DNA of 64,000 nucleotides from JAAXPZ01 sp965215705 (GCA_965215705.1 CBDCEE010000003.1:1054001-1118000), one strand, 5' to 3'. Counted from the stretch's first letter, positions 8,598 through 17,696 are shown. Made by a program: numbers and translations. Notes: generated by a model from the sequence alone, not told the origin.

Positions 8598-9652
8598 TAA
8601 AATCGCTCCAGTATCTCATATGCTGTATTGCGTTTGGCAGGGTGCTCTCCAACATCATGGATAAGCCGTATCATCTCATCTTGGTTCATCTCATTGGTTA
8701 CGCCAGCAGCAGAAACCACATTCTCTTCCATCATGGTGCTCCCCAGGTCATTTGCGCCAAAGAGCAGAGCCATCTGTCCGATATAACTACCCTGTGTCAC
8801 CCAGGAACTCTGGATATTGGGTACATTATCCAGAAAGAGCCGCGCCACTGCCAGATATCTTAGATAGAGATTGGAGCTGGTTTTGGTAATGGTAGGCAGT
8901 TCACGTTTGAGCTCCGTGTTGTCACTCTGATATGACCACATGATAAAGGCACGGAAACCTCCTGTCTCATCCTGTAGTCTACGCACATGATCAAAGTGCT
9001 CTACGATCTCACGGGTAGTCTCTACGGTACCATACATCATGGTAGCCGTAGATTTGATCCCCAGCCTATGTGCTTCTCTATGCACCTCCAGCCATGTGTC
9101 TTTGTCCAGCTTTTTGGGTGCTATGATATCCCGTACACGATCAGAGAGGATTTCTGCTCCAGCACCGGGAATCGAGCTAAGCCCCTTGGCCTGGAGCCGT
9201 GCCAGCACCTCGGGGATACTCAGCTTGGAGCGTTGTGCTATATAGTCTATCTCAATTGCGGAGAAGCCATGGATCGTTACTTGCGGATACTTCTGATGGA
9301 TATGCTCTACCAGTTCCTCATACCACTCGATCTCCAGCTTGGGGTGTACACCCCCTTGGAAGAGTATCTGCGTACCGCCGATGGCTACAAGCTCATCGAT
9401 CTTGGTATCAATCTCCTCAAAGCTGAGGATATAGGCATCCTCTTTTTTCTCATGGGTATAAAAGGCACAGAACTTACAGTCTACCCAGCAGATATTGGTA
9501 TAGTTGATATTGCGATCTACAACAAATGTAGTGACTTTTTTGGGATGTAGCTCTTGCTTTCGCTCCAGTGCCATACGGCCTAGTGTTTTGAGGTCTGCAT
9601 TTTCGATCAAATCAACTGCTTCATCGATGGTCATTCGTTTGGTCTGTTTCAT
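8597..9652 (-). CDS. mqnC: Cyclic dehypoxanthinyl futalosine synthase MqnC
   Basis: Radical-SAM enzyme of the futalosine route to menaquinone, cyclising dehypoxanthine futalosine. It has 351 residues, the family norm. The iron-sulfur cysteines are C55, C59 and C62 (CWVDCKFC), followed by the family sequence TQILFQGGVHP and the SIPGAGAEIL region. This route is standard in Campylobacterota, which use menaquinone in anaerobic and microaerobic respiration. The gene lies 10 bases downstream of nusB and overlaps the M16-like gene. The paralogue MqnE is less likely because its N-terminal and C-terminal motifs differ. Confidence 0.93.
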   Translation of the reverse strand: MKQTKRMTIDEAVDLIENADLKTLGRMALERKQELHPKKVTTFVVDRNINYTNICWVDCKFCAFYTHEKKEDAYILSFEEIDTKIDELVAIGGTQILFQGGVHPKLEIEWYEELVEHIHQKYPQVTIHGFSAIEIDYIAQRSKLSIPEVLARLQAKGLSSIPGAGAEILSDRVRDIIAPKKLDKDTWLEVHREAHRLGIKSTATMMYGTVETTREIVEHFDHVRRLQDETGGFRAFIMWSYQSDNTELKRELPTITKTSSNLYLRYLAVARLFLDNVPNIQSSWVTQGSYIGQMALLFGANDLGSTMMEENVVSAAGVTNEMNQDEMIRLIHDVGEHPAKRNTAYEILERF

Positions 9653-9662
9653 GATGATTAGA

Positions 9663-10055
9663 TTATTTACCGATAGCGTCTAAAACACCATTGATAAATT
9701 GTGGTGCTTTGTCATCTGCCAGCGCTTTGGCTAGCTCGATTGCTTCATTGATGATGATAGCACGATCTGTCTTTTCGATCAGTATCTCATAGGCACCCAA
9801 TCGCATGATCGCTTTCTCTACCTTACCGATACCATCATAATCCCAATCCTTGAGATGTTTTTGTATCTCTGTATCCAGCGCTTCCATGTTGTCAATCGTA
9901 CCAGCAAACAATGCATGAGAAAACTCTCTCTGCTTATTGCGTATCTTGTCCTCTTCCAGGATCTCATCTTGAAACTTGGCGATCTCTTTATTTCCCAGGT
10001 CGTAGGCATAGAGCAGTCCTACGACTGCCGTACGTACTTGGTGTCTTGTTGCCAT
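9663..10055 (-). CDS. nusB: Transcription antitermination factor NusB
   Basis: All-helical RNA-binding protein that with NusE/S10 recognises boxA and prevents premature termination on rRNA operons. The 130 residues include the N-terminal TRHQVRTAVVGLLYAYDL and the C-terminal IINEAIELAKALADDKAPQFINGVLD block that define the family. The ATG overlaps the ribH stop (TAATG), a conserved ribH-nusB pairing. Length is normal for a short NusB. Confidence 0.95.
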   Translation of the reverse strand: MATRHQVRTAVVGLLYAYDLGNKEIAKFQDEILEEDKIRNKQREFSHALFAGTIDNMEALDTEIQKHLKDWDYDGIGKVEKAIMRLGAYEILIEKTDRAIIINEAIELAKALADDKAPQFINGVLDAIGK

Positions 10056-10522
10056 TAATCAAGCTCACTATAGAGATTGATCATCTCAATGAGTCCTGTC
10101 ATTGCCTCTGCACCTTTGTTACCTGCTTTGGTACCTGCACGCTCGATCGCCTGCTCGATAGTATCCACTGTCAAGACACCAAATGATGCCGGTTTCCCAT
10201 ACTTGAGTGTGACATTGGCAACCCCTTTGGTAGCCTCGGCAGAGACATAATCAAAATGTGGTGTAGCCCCACGGATCACTGCTCCCAGACAGCAGACTGC
10301 ATCATACTTATCTGATGCCAATGCTTTGTCCAAGGCAAACGGGATCTCAAAGGCACCCGGTACCAAGATTAGATCCAGATTATTTGCATCTCCACCATGT
10401 CTGGCATAGGCGTCTTTGGCACCTTCAACCAGTCTATCTGTGATAAAGTGGTTGAATCTCGCTGAAATAATCGCTACTTTTTTCTTCTTGTCAACACTTA
10501 GGTTGCCCTCTATAATTTTCAT
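10055..10522 (-). CDS. ribH: 6,7-dimethyl-8-ribityllumazine synthase
   Basis: Penultimate enzyme of riboflavin synthesis, joining ribityl-aminouracil and dihydroxybutanone phosphate; it usually forms a 60-subunit shell. The 155 residues carry the substrate-binding SARFNHFIT motif, PGAFEIPFA, and GAVIRGATPHFDYV with the catalytic His. A GGAG site stands 7 bases before the ATG, and a TATAAT box on this strand is at 10552-10557. It heads the ribH-nusB-mqnC-M16 run. No FMN riboswitch is visible in the short leader. Confidence 0.96.
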   Translation of the reverse strand: MKIIEGNLSVDKKKKVAIISARFNHFITDRLVEGAKDAYARHGGDANNLDLILVPGAFEIPFALDKALASDKYDAVCCLGAVIRGATPHFDYVSAEATKGVANVTLKYGKPASFGVLTVDTIEQAIERAGTKAGNKGAEAMTGLIEMINLYSELD

Positions 10523-10551
10523 TCTGTTCTCCGAATATATAATTTGCAGAT

Positions 10552-10557
10552 ATTATA
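10552..10557 (-). promoter_or_regulatory. Predicted -10 box for ribH-nusB-mqnC
   Basis: TATAAT read on the minus strand, about 30 bases upstream of the ribH ATG, in the 45-base gap after the DUF3108 gene. The spacing fits a start site near 10545 and a short leader with GGAG. A -35 box is not obvious, as is usual for sigma-70 promoters in this phylum. Confidence 0.6.
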
Positions 10558-10567
10558 TCAAAAAGCT

Positions 10568-11290
10568 CTACTTGATACGCTTTAGTGTCACCTTCCCAAG
10601 CAATTTAACACTGTTCAATGTGCCTCTCTTTACGATTCCTTTTTTATCTATACCAAATACGAGATTCCCTTTCCCTCCTGAGAAAAGAGATCTTCTCATA
10701 AAGAGTTTGATAACCTCACTGTTCTTCATCCCCAATGCCTTCTGCTCTCCTTGAAGACGTGTACCTTTGGGAAGGTTAAATGTCAGTTTACCTCCCTCTT
10801 TCTCTGCACCCGCCAAAGCGATAGCATAACTACCCGGTTTATTCTTTTTCTTAAATCGCATGATATTGTGATACAGTGTCAAGATGTCGTTATGTGCAAA
10901 ATACTTGAGGGTCTCCTTGTTCTCATAGAGCTTTTTTCCTTTTTTCCATTTGATAGATATCTTTGTGATCTTCTTCTTTTTGTAGTCAAACAAGTACTTT
11001 CGGATATAATGAATATCTTTATAGGTTTTATCTATCTTATACTCTTTGGCATAGTATTCGCCTCTTCTGATCGTCCCACGAGAAGTATGATGCTCCTTGA
11101 GCCCGTCACTCATCGTCTTGGCAAGACCCACTGCCTTTATATCGATTCTGGTCCTATATTTCTTGGCATTGGCATGGTGATTGACCCGTATATCCATGAT
11201 TTTCCCAATAAGGGTGCCTTTGGCGGAATAGACCATCTCTGCATGCAATGAAGCAAACAGAAGGCATAATATAACATATACTTTTTTCAA
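10568..11290 (-). CDS. DUF3108-type periplasmic protein
   Basis: Secreted protein of about 240 residues with unknown function, resembling the DUF3108 family: an N-terminal beta-rich AEMVYSAKGTLIGKI segment, a central charged part, and a C-terminal strand GNLVFGIDKKGIVKRG. I place the start at the TTG at 11290, giving the signal peptide KKVYVILCLLFASLHA and an AAGG site 9 bases upstream; the ATG at 11323 would put eleven charged residues before the signal peptide. It is transcribed towards ribH and divergent from the mscS-like gene. The family call is moderate because it depends on general pattern. Confidence 0.7.
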   Translation of the reverse strand: MKKVYVILCLLFASLHAEMVYSAKGTLIGKIMDIRVNHHANAKKYRTRIDIKAVGLAKTMSDGLKEHHTSRGTIRRGEYYAKEYKIDKTYKDIHYIRKYLFDYKKKKITKISIKWKKGKKLYENKETLKYFAHNDILTLYHNIMRFKKKNKPGSYAIALAGAEKEGGKLTFNLPKGTRLQGEQKALGMKNSEVIKLFMRRSLFSGGKGNLVFGIDKKGIVKRGTLNSVKLLGKVTLKRIK

Positions 11291-11330
11291 GATTCTTTTA
11301 CCTTTTATTTCTATTTCTAACATATTCTAC

Positions 11331-11336
11331 TATAAT
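11331..11336 (+). promoter_or_regulatory. Predicted -10 box for the mscS-like gene
   Basis: TATAAT 36 bases before the ATG at 11372, in the gap between divergent genes. A GAAAG sequence upstream of the ATG is a weak ribosome-binding site. Confidence 0.55.
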
Positions 11337-11371
11337 AATGTGAAAAAATCGTAACAGCCGAAAGAAACCTC

Positions 11372-12544
11372 ATGCCAACCATAGATATAAATGCCACCAC
11401 AACCAAAACCATCAACGTCATAGACGGTATCGATATGGATCTTGCTATTACCATACAGATGATCCTCTCACCACTCTATAAAAACTTTCCCTTCCTTTCC
11501 CATACTTTTTTCGGTGTGCCCATAGGAAATATTATTGCCGCGTTTGTTGCTCTCTGCTTCTTTCTGTTCCTGAGAAAGATATTTGCCAACGTCATCACCA
11601 GTTGGTTACAGAAATTAGCAAAGCATACGGAGACCTATTATGATGACAAAATGATATCTGCCTTGAAACATCCTGTGAGTTTTGCCTTTGTCCTGGTGGG
11701 TATCCATCTCTTTTTTCTCTTGATCTTTCAGGAGACAGGTACGATCAAAAATATTCTGAATACCCTAGTAGTGTTTGTGATTTTCTGGGCGATCATCTCT
11801 ATCTCAGAGGCACTCAAAGGTCTCCTTTACCACGCTACGGAACGATTCAACCCTGATCTCTCCCGTGAGATGGGGAACTTCATTCTAAAGATCATCAAGA
11901 TCCTTATCGGAGGTATCGGGTTGGGAGCGATGCTTCAGGTCTGGGGGATCAATGTCACGGCACTGATCGCATCCCTTGGACTTGGTGGGCTTGCGTTTGC
12001 ACTGGCCGCCAAGGATACTGCATCCAACCTCTTCGGTTCATTTGCTATCCTTGCAGACAAGTCCATCCGTATCGGGGAGTGGATCAGAGTCGATGGAGTA
12101 GAGGGTGTCGTAGAGGATGTGGGTATGCGTACAACCAAGATCCGTACCTTTGAAAAGTCCCTCATCACGATGCCCAACCAGATCGTCGCCAACCACCCTA
12201 TCGAGAACTATTCACGTCGTGGTGTCAGACGCTTCAAGATGGACATAGGGCTTACCTACAGTACCTCAGGTGAACAGGTCAAACATATCGTCCAGGAGAT
12301 CCGCTACCTGCTTCACAATCATGAGAACATCGCACAGGGTGAGACCATCCTTGTCAACTTTAAAGAGTTTGGGGACAGTGCTCTCAACATCTTTGTCTAT
12401 GCCTTCACCCATACCTCCAACTGGAAAACCTATATGGATATCCGACAAGAGATCCAGCTACGCATCATGCAGATCGTAGAAGAGAACGGCAGCAGCTTCG
12501 CCTTCCCATCACAGAGCCTATATGTGGAAAGTATGCCTTCATAG
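11372..12544 (+). CDS. Small-conductance mechanosensitive channel (MscS family)
   Basis: Inner-membrane tension-gated channel of 390 residues that releases solutes on osmotic downshock. Hydrophobic segments lie near residues 45-65, 95-120 and 130-155; the pore helix is the Gly/Ala-rich ASLGLGGLAFALAAKD. It is followed by the beta domain (IRIGEWIRVDGVEG, TMPNQIVANHPIENYSR) and the cytoplasmic alpha-beta vestibule. It is longer than E. coli MscS (286 residues) because of an extended N-terminal membrane region. The start ATG lies 36 bases downstream of a TATAAT box. The 27 bases near the end of the gene have an imperfect second copy at 12931-12957. Confidence 0.92.
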   Translation: MPTIDINATTTKTINVIDGIDMDLAITIQMILSPLYKNFPFLSHTFFGVPIGNIIAAFVALCFFLFLRKIFANVITSWLQKLAKHTETYYDDKMISALKHPVSFAFVLVGIHLFFLLIFQETGTIKNILNTLVVFVIFWAIISISEALKGLLYHATERFNPDLSREMGNFILKIIKILIGGIGLGAMLQVWGINVTALIASLGLGGLAFALAAKDTASNLFGSFAILADKSIRIGEWIRVDGVEGVVEDVGMRTTKIRTFEKSLITMPNQIVANHPIENYSRRGVRRFKMDIGLTYSTSGEQVKHIVQEIRYLLHNHENIAQGETILVNFKEFGDSALNIFVYAFTHTSNWKTYMDIRQEIQLRIMQIVEENGSSFAFPSQSLYVESMPS

Positions 12545-12609
12545 GTGTTTGTTTTTTTCTTGCCGAAATGGTACAATATTTTATAACTAAATGGACTATA
12601 AGGCTTACA

Positions 12610-12834
12610 ATGGGAATGAAAGTATTATTACATTTTATACAAAAACTGGAGCGAGACAAAATACACTACTCTATAGAACACAATAGAGATGAATTCATTA
12701 TGGTACTCGTAAGTATTCCTGGTCAGCGATGGGAAGTTGAGTTTGATGAGAGAGGCAATGTTGAGATAGAGATATTTAAAGATTCTACTGGTGTTCTGTC
12801 TGATATAACTATACTTGATAGCTTATTTGAGTAG
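12610..12834 (+). CDS. Small hypothetical protein
   Basis: Unrecognised acidic protein of 74 residues, beginning MGMKVLLHFIQKLERDK. An AGG ribosome site 7 bases upstream favours this ATG over an upstream one at 12568. It has no signal peptide or membrane helix. The central strands (MVLVSIPGQRWEVEFDERG, NVEIEIFKD) suggest a small alpha+beta domain, similar in feel to immunity-type or antitoxin-like small proteins, but no family can be named. It lies just after the mscS-like gene, in a stretch bounded by an imperfect repeat of the mscS tail, so it may be a later insertion. Confidence 0.6.
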   Translation: MGMKVLLHFIQKLERDKIHYSIEHNRDEFIMVLVSIPGQRWEVEFDERGNVEIEIFKDSTGVLSDITILDSLFE

Positions 12835-12844
12835 AATAAATTAT

Positions 12845-12856
12845 GAGCTAAAGCTC
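12845..12856. repeat. Small hairpin after the small hypothetical gene
   Basis: GAGCT-AA-AGCTC, 8 bases after the stop at 12834. The stem is short and has no T-run, so it is only a weak terminator candidate. The remaining bases to 12982 hold no gene that I can see, apart from the mscS-tail-like repeat. Confidence 0.35.
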
Positions 12857-12930
12857 CAAGCCCAGATATAAGACTCTCAATTATATCAATAGGTACTAAT
12901 GACGCCTCATCTCTTTACTTGGGGTAGCAA

Positions 12931-12957
12931 GAGCCTATATGTGTAGAGTATGACTCC
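12931..12957 (+). repeat. Imperfect copy of the mscS 3' end
   Basis: These 27 bases match 12512-12538, inside the last codons of the MscS gene, at 23 of 27 positions (GAGCCTATATGTG identical, then four mismatches). The copy lies beyond the small gene at 12610-12834. It could be a duplication scar from insertion of that gene. Confidence 0.45.
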
Positions 12958-12982
12958 GATATCAAAGGAGGATAACAGCACC

Positions 12983-14137
12983 CTAGCGGTTTGCCCTTCG
13001 TCTTCTACTAAAGATCATCAAAGCCAAGCCCAGATAGATACTCCCCTGTACCCATAGCAATGCGTACTCCTGTATCACCATGCTAAAGTCTGCGGCCATT
13101 TGGTTGAGACTCAAAAACGCATGTATCGCGGGGGTAGAAGGTACGAGCAGTGAGAGTGCATGAATCCAGTCAGGTAGGGACTCTAACGGCCAGACAAAAC
13201 CCGCTGAAAAGACGAGGGGAAGTGAGCTAAACAGTATAGCTGGGGTAGCGATCTCTCTGGTGTTGAAAAGTGATCCGAGGAAAACCCCGAATGAGAAGGA
13301 AGCAAAGATAAATGCTACCCCTAAGGTCAGCAGGTCAGCAATCCCTGCCAACCTGCTGATACCAAAATACTGAAAACTAAAGCCAAAATAGAAGAGCATA
13401 TGGAGAAAGAATATCATGCCAAAGAGGAGCAAGCGTGCCAGATACATTTTCCATGCAGGTACTGTACGAAGATAGCGATCTACTCTTCTTCTCCTCATCC
13501 GTTCATTGATCCCCCCTCCCAGAATACCCAGCCCGATCAGCATCGTCTGTTGCAGTATCAAGACAAACACCGCCGGGACTACATACTGAGTATAGGAGTT
13601 ATTGGGGTTAAACAGGTTGATTGTGTTGAGTGTGTACGGCTGATAGGCTTTTTTTGCACCTGCCAATGGTACCTGTTTCTTGAGGAGGTTGGCGATCTTT
13701 ACTTTGGCACTCTGCGTCAAGACGGACTTCATAGCCCCCTCCAGTACCCCTCCGTAGATCAAAAAGTAACTGCTATCCGCACCCACTGCGATCGTGGGAC
13801 TCTTACTGAGTGCCAGATCTCTTTTAAAGTTCTTGGGTATCACAATGATTGCTTTGATCTCCCCTCTGACCAGCGCCTCTTTGGCTGCTTGTTCACTGAG
13901 ATCCTGTCGGGTAATCTCTATCTGTGGTGTCGCATCCAAGGAGAAGATCATCGTACGGCTGATATCACTTTTGTCATAGTCTACCACAGCCGTAGCCAGA
14001 CTACTCACACTCTGTTTGGCATACGGCTGCGGATACAAAAAGGCATAGAGTACCACCCCACCCAGTATCGTCAGGACAATCGCAGCATCTTTGAATATCA
14101 GTCTACTCTCCTGTTTCAAAATGTCAAAAAAAGTCAA
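12983..14137 (-). CDS. ABC-2 type exporter permease (YhhJ/YbhR type)
   Basis: Inner-membrane protein of 384 residues. One helix near residues 20-38, then a periplasmic domain with the family motif LVRGEIKAIIVIPKNF, then five more helices from about residue 190. This is the ABC-2 permease layout of multidrug exporters. It overlaps its sister permease by 4 bases, after HlyD- and TolC-like genes. No ATPase is encoded next to them, though this permease class normally needs one. Confidence 0.88.
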   Translation of the reverse strand: MTFFDILKQESRLIFKDAAIVLTILGGVVLYAFLYPQPYAKQSVSSLATAVVDYDKSDISRTMIFSLDATPQIEITRQDLSEQAAKEALVRGEIKAIIVIPKNFKRDLALSKSPTIAVGADSSYFLIYGGVLEGAMKSVLTQSAKVKIANLLKKQVPLAGAKKAYQPYTLNTINLFNPNNSYTQYVVPAVFVLILQQTMLIGLGILGGGINERMRRRRVDRYLRTVPAWKMYLARLLLFGMIFFLHMLFYFGFSFQYFGISRLAGIADLLTLGVAFIFASFSFGVFLGSLFNTREIATPAILFSSLPLVFSAGFVWPLESLPDWIHALSLLVPSTPAIHAFLSLNQMAADFSMVIQEYALLWVQGSIYLGLALMIFSRRRRANR

Positions 14138-15282
14138 TGAAGCTCCTTTCGGAGATAGGCCTTAAAACGTATCACTACCGGGATCATGATCAGCGAAAAA
14201 AAGGCCAATACCAACAACCTGCTGCTCTCTTCCCATGGATTGGCACCATAGTTTGCCTGTGAGATCTGTAGTTGCAGATAGTGAGAGAGTGGTAGAAAGT
14301 CTCTCCAGAACAGAGCAAAGTCATTCATGTTGTACATAGGAAACGTGATCCCCAAAAAAGCAAAAGCTGGTGCCGTATAGACTGCACCCAAACTCAGACT
14401 TCTGGCATAATCAAAGCCAATAACGAATAGAAACAGTGCCATACTCTGGTAAGCGATCACAGTTAGAACACTCCCTAAAATCACTATTGCAAAAGAGCCT
14501 TGAAACGCCCAGAAACTATAGATATAAAGTAGAAACAACACACCCCATATCGTATATATGACAGTATAGGGAAGTACCAACCCCATAAGTTTTCCCCATA
14601 TATGTTTGTCAGTGACAAAAAAGGCTTTGACACGCTGTTCCTTGACCATTCCCCCTATTGCGATCAGTGTCGTGATGACGATAAATATCTGCCAGATCGC
14701 AGGGATCAATGCAGAGACAAGAAAGTAAAAATAGTTTTTATAGAGATTGAAGAAGGGTGTCACCTGCATACCGACAGGGGCTATCTTTTTTAGTGATAGA
14801 GTAGGATTCTGCGTCTCTTGCAGACTCTGTAGATACTCTATCTCTGCAGCACTCTCCAGTGCCACTGCGGTCAGATCTGCAGTGACTATCTTGCCGATAA
14901 GGATAAACTGTGTATTGAGCATTGCTGTTATTTTGGGCTGCAGATGGAGCAAAGTGTTTTTCTCAAATCCTTTGGGGACAATAACCACACCGTAGGCTTG
15001 GCTCTTCTGTACCAGAGCGATACCCTCCCTCACTGAGCCCACCTTATAGGCAACTGCCATGGTAGGTGATGCATCCAGATGATTGACAAATACACGAGAG
15101 AGTGTAGAATGGTCTTTGTCTACAAGCACCAGCGGCATATCCCGTACCACACCATCTCTAAAGACAGAGATGATCAGTACCGCCAGCATCACAGGGAGTA
15201 CAGTAAGCAGTGAAAGTTTGTACCAGGAGTGCCGTATCTCTCTGAGTTCATAGACAAAAGAGGCTGTGATCGCTTTTAGCAT
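14134..15282 (-). CDS. ABC-2 type exporter permease (YbhS type)
   Basis: Inner-membrane protein of 382 residues, paralogous in layout to the next gene: helix near 20-40, periplasmic domain with YGVVIVPKGFEKN, five helices from about residue 185 onward, then a basic C terminus. Presumably forms a heterodimer with the product of 12983-14137. The start directly follows the HlyD stop, so the two are likely translated together. Confidence 0.88.
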   Translation of the reverse strand: MLKAITASFVYELREIRHSWYKLSLLTVLPVMLAVLIISVFRDGVVRDMPLVLVDKDHSTLSRVFVNHLDASPTMAVAYKVGSVREGIALVQKSQAYGVVIVPKGFEKNTLLHLQPKITAMLNTQFILIGKIVTADLTAVALESAAEIEYLQSLQETQNPTLSLKKIAPVGMQVTPFFNLYKNYFYFLVSALIPAIWQIFIVITTLIAIGGMVKEQRVKAFFVTDKHIWGKLMGLVLPYTVIYTIWGVLFLLYIYSFWAFQGSFAIVILGSVLTVIAYQSMALFLFVIGFDYARSLSLGAVYTAPAFAFLGITFPMYNMNDFALFWRDFLPLSHYLQLQISQANYGANPWEESSRLLVLAFFSLIMIPVVIRFKAYLRKELH

Positions 15283-16257
15283 CTATAGCTCCAGCAATAT
15301 ACTCATCCCTACGCGCAGTCCCTCTATAGGCTTGACTGGTCGCAGTTCTACTTCAAAGCTCTTCATATCAAACCCTTTGCCACTCTCAGTTGCTCTCCAG
15401 GTAGCATAGTCCCCCATCACAGCGATACTGCTAACCACAAATGCATACTGCTTTTCTCCCAAAGCAGGTAGTTGTACGTTGAACACTTTTCCTTTTTTGA
15501 ATGTTTTCAGATAATCCTCTCTCACTGAAAAGCGTGCCCAGGCCTCATCGATATCGATGACAGATACCACAGGGAATCCAGTAGGAGAGAGCTCTCCTTC
15601 ATGGATCAGCACCTGCGCTACCTCTCCCTTATGAAAGGTACGTTGCAGTGTCTCTTTGATATAGACATTGACTTCATCTACTTTGGCTTTATAGACTTTT
15701 TCCTGTGCAGAAGCAGCTGCTTTTACCTCATCTCTTGCTCCCTCTTTTGCCATGGCAGCCATCTGCTTGGCAGCATTGGCATCATATTTCGCTGCTTGAT
15801 ACTTGGTATAGACCTCATCCCTCTTCTGTTGTGAGACCACACCCTGCTGGAACAGTTTCTCTATTCTCAGATAGGTTGTATGCATCAGTTCTTCTGCTGC
15901 TTTCGCTTTCTCCCACTGGTCATGGGCTGCCTGTATCTCTTGTGTTCTCGCCCCTGTTTCTGCCTGTTTTTTCTGTGCCCCTGCTGCCTCTTCTGCTGCT
16001 TTCGCCTGAGCCAGCTTCGCCTCTACTTCAGGAGAGTAGATAGTAAAGACCTTATCTCCTGCATGGAGCAAGTCACCTTTTTTGACAAAGATCTTGCTGA
16101 TCCTTCCAGGTATCTTGGCACTGACATGGTAACTCTGTGCATCGATCTCCCCCTGCAACACTACTGCCTGAGGCTGGTACGCTCGGTAAAATACCACACT
16201 CACCCAAATAACCAATACCAGCAAGAGAGCCCATACAACGTACAGTAGTTTATTCAT
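15283..16257 (-). CDS. HlyD-family periplasmic adaptor (membrane fusion protein)
   Basis: Adaptor of 324 residues that would link the permeases to the outer-membrane channel. N-terminal membrane anchor at about residues 4-24, first lipoyl-half motif (GDLLHAGDKVFTI), a long Ala/Lys/Glu/Gln coiled coil from about 78 to 200, then the second beta-barrel half (LIHEGELSPTGFPVVSVID). Its ATG follows the stop of the TolC-like gene with no spacer. The arrangement TolC-HlyD-permease-permease points to a tripartite exporter. Confidence 0.9.
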   Translation of the reverse strand: MNKLLYVVWALLLVLVIWVSVVFYRAYQPQAVVLQGEIDAQSYHVSAKIPGRISKIFVKKGDLLHAGDKVFTIYSPEVEAKLAQAKAAEEAAGAQKKQAETGARTQEIQAAHDQWEKAKAAEELMHTTYLRIEKLFQQGVVSQQKRDEVYTKYQAAKYDANAAKQMAAMAKEGARDEVKAAASAQEKVYKAKVDEVNVYIKETLQRTFHKGEVAQVLIHEGELSPTGFPVVSVIDIDEAWARFSVREDYLKTFKKGKVFNVQLPALGEKQYAFVVSSIAVMGDYATWRATESGKGFDMKSFEVELRPVKPIEGLRVGMSILLEL

Positions 16258-17595
16258 CTATTTTACCTTTTTACTTTTACGCTCTACTTTGAAGAAAAGT
16301 GCTTTTTCACCACTCAATACAGAGAGCTCGGAGAGTTTTTTGATATAGTTATATGCCGCATTCAGTCGCTGTGTTTTGGCACCACTTAGAAACATCTGTG
16401 CATCCACAACTTCTGTAGAGGTTGATAAACCCTCTTTGAAAGCGATCGAACGCAACCTATAGTTCTCACTTGCCAATGCAAGAGAAGAGCTCAATGCAGC
16501 AAACTCTTCACGGTAAAGCATCATCTCACGATAGACCTTCTCGATTGCCAGACGCAGATCTTTTTGAGATTGCGACTTGATCTCAGCCACTTTTGCCTGC
16601 AGCAACCTGGCAGCTTCCACCTCTTTGGCTCTGTCTTTTCCTGTGACGATATCAAACTTGAGTGCAACACCTAGCATCCATGAAGGTGTCATCTCCTCCA
16701 TAGGGCTGTCTCCATTGTATAGATTGAGATTCCCATAGCCCAATACCTGTGGAGACCATGCAGCATCCTCTATCTCTACCAGTGCTGCCGCCTGATCTGC
16801 CTTGGCATCCAGTACAGAGAGTCCGGCATACTGTTTCATGCTTTTACGTATATAACGCTCTTGTGTACCTGCGATCCGTGATATAAAAAGAGAGGAGCTT
16901 GGTCGCTTTTTCTGCTGGATAAACATATGAAAAGCAGACCGAACGATCTCCCATTGGTGTTTTGCCTTTTTCCGTTCTATTCTGGCGGCGTCCAGCTTTA
17001 CCTTTGCATTGAGAAGCTCTATCTGCGTGATCTGTCCCTGCTTCTTCATCTTGCGGGCATGTGTATAGTGCAGTCGCAGTGCTCTTTCCGACTCCAGCCT
17101 GGTCTGATACAGTGATTGCATCATCACCACACCGTAATAATACTTTACCAACTTGAGAAATACTTTATCCTGCTCCATTTTGCTCTGGGCGATCGCCTCA
17201 GCAACCTTGGCAGCAGTAGCACTCTTGGCGGCCTTTATTTTGCCTCCTGTGTAGAGTGGCCATAGTACATGCAGATCGATAGTCACGATATCATCATCCA
17301 GAAAATCTATCTCGGAAGGGATCTTGATAGGTAGGGACAGGCTATTGAGTGTGCCACTCAGATCACTGATATCCAATCCTACAGGCTCATTCAGGTGTGT
17401 ATAGTTGGCTGTCAGAGAAAGCGTCGGCAATCCCAAGCCATCTATAGAGTCACTTTTTAGTCTCATGCGGTGGATATCATGCTTGGTCGCTTTCAGTCCG
17501 TGGTGTAGTCGCTGTACCCTGTCCCATGCATGCTTGATGGTGATACCTGCAGAGCCATAGAGAACGCAGAGCAGAGAGAGCAGTATGATTTTCAA
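16258..17595 (-). CDS. TolC-family outer-membrane efflux protein
   Basis: Outer-membrane channel of a tripartite exporter, about 445 residues. It shows the two repeats of long helices typical of TolC (for example ALRLHYTHARKMKKQGQI and SYRLRSIAFKEGLS-type segments) and strands such as GLPTLSLTANYTHLN. I place the start at the TTG at 17595: it gives a clean signal peptide (KIILLSLLCVLYGSAG) with AAGGA upstream. The upstream ATG at 17670 would lie before the predicted transcription start, since a TATAAT box is at 17653-17658 on this strand. Confidence 0.88.
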   Translation of the reverse strand: MKIILLSLLCVLYGSAGITIKHAWDRVQRLHHGLKATKHDIHRMRLKSDSIDGLGLPTLSLTANYTHLNEPVGLDISDLSGTLNSLSLPIKIPSEIDFLDDDIVTIDLHVLWPLYTGGKIKAAKSATAAKVAEAIAQSKMEQDKVFLKLVKYYYGVVMMQSLYQTRLESERALRLHYTHARKMKKQGQITQIELLNAKVKLDAARIERKKAKHQWEIVRSAFHMFIQQKKRPSSSLFISRIAGTQERYIRKSMKQYAGLSVLDAKADQAAALVEIEDAAWSPQVLGYGNLNLYNGDSPMEEMTPSWMLGVALKFDIVTGKDRAKEVEAARLLQAKVAEIKSQSQKDLRLAIEKVYREMMLYREEFAALSSSLALASENYRLRSIAFKEGLSTSTEVVDAQMFLSGAKTQRLNAAYNYIKKLSELSVLSGEKALFFKVERKSKKVK

Positions 17596-17652
17596 AATAT
17601 TTTTCCTTGCCCTATAGTATACATATATGGACTCCCCGCTCTTTGATGCACT

Positions 17653-17658
17653 ATTATA
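17653..17658 (-). promoter_or_regulatory. Predicted -10 box of the TolC/HlyD/permease operon
   Basis: TATAAT on the minus strand, about 58 bases upstream of the chosen TTG start. It argues against the longer reading frame from 17670, which would begin upstream of the transcript. Confidence 0.55.
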
Positions 17659-17696
17659 GCAAACTACCATTCAAACCGGGTTATGCAACTCTATGA

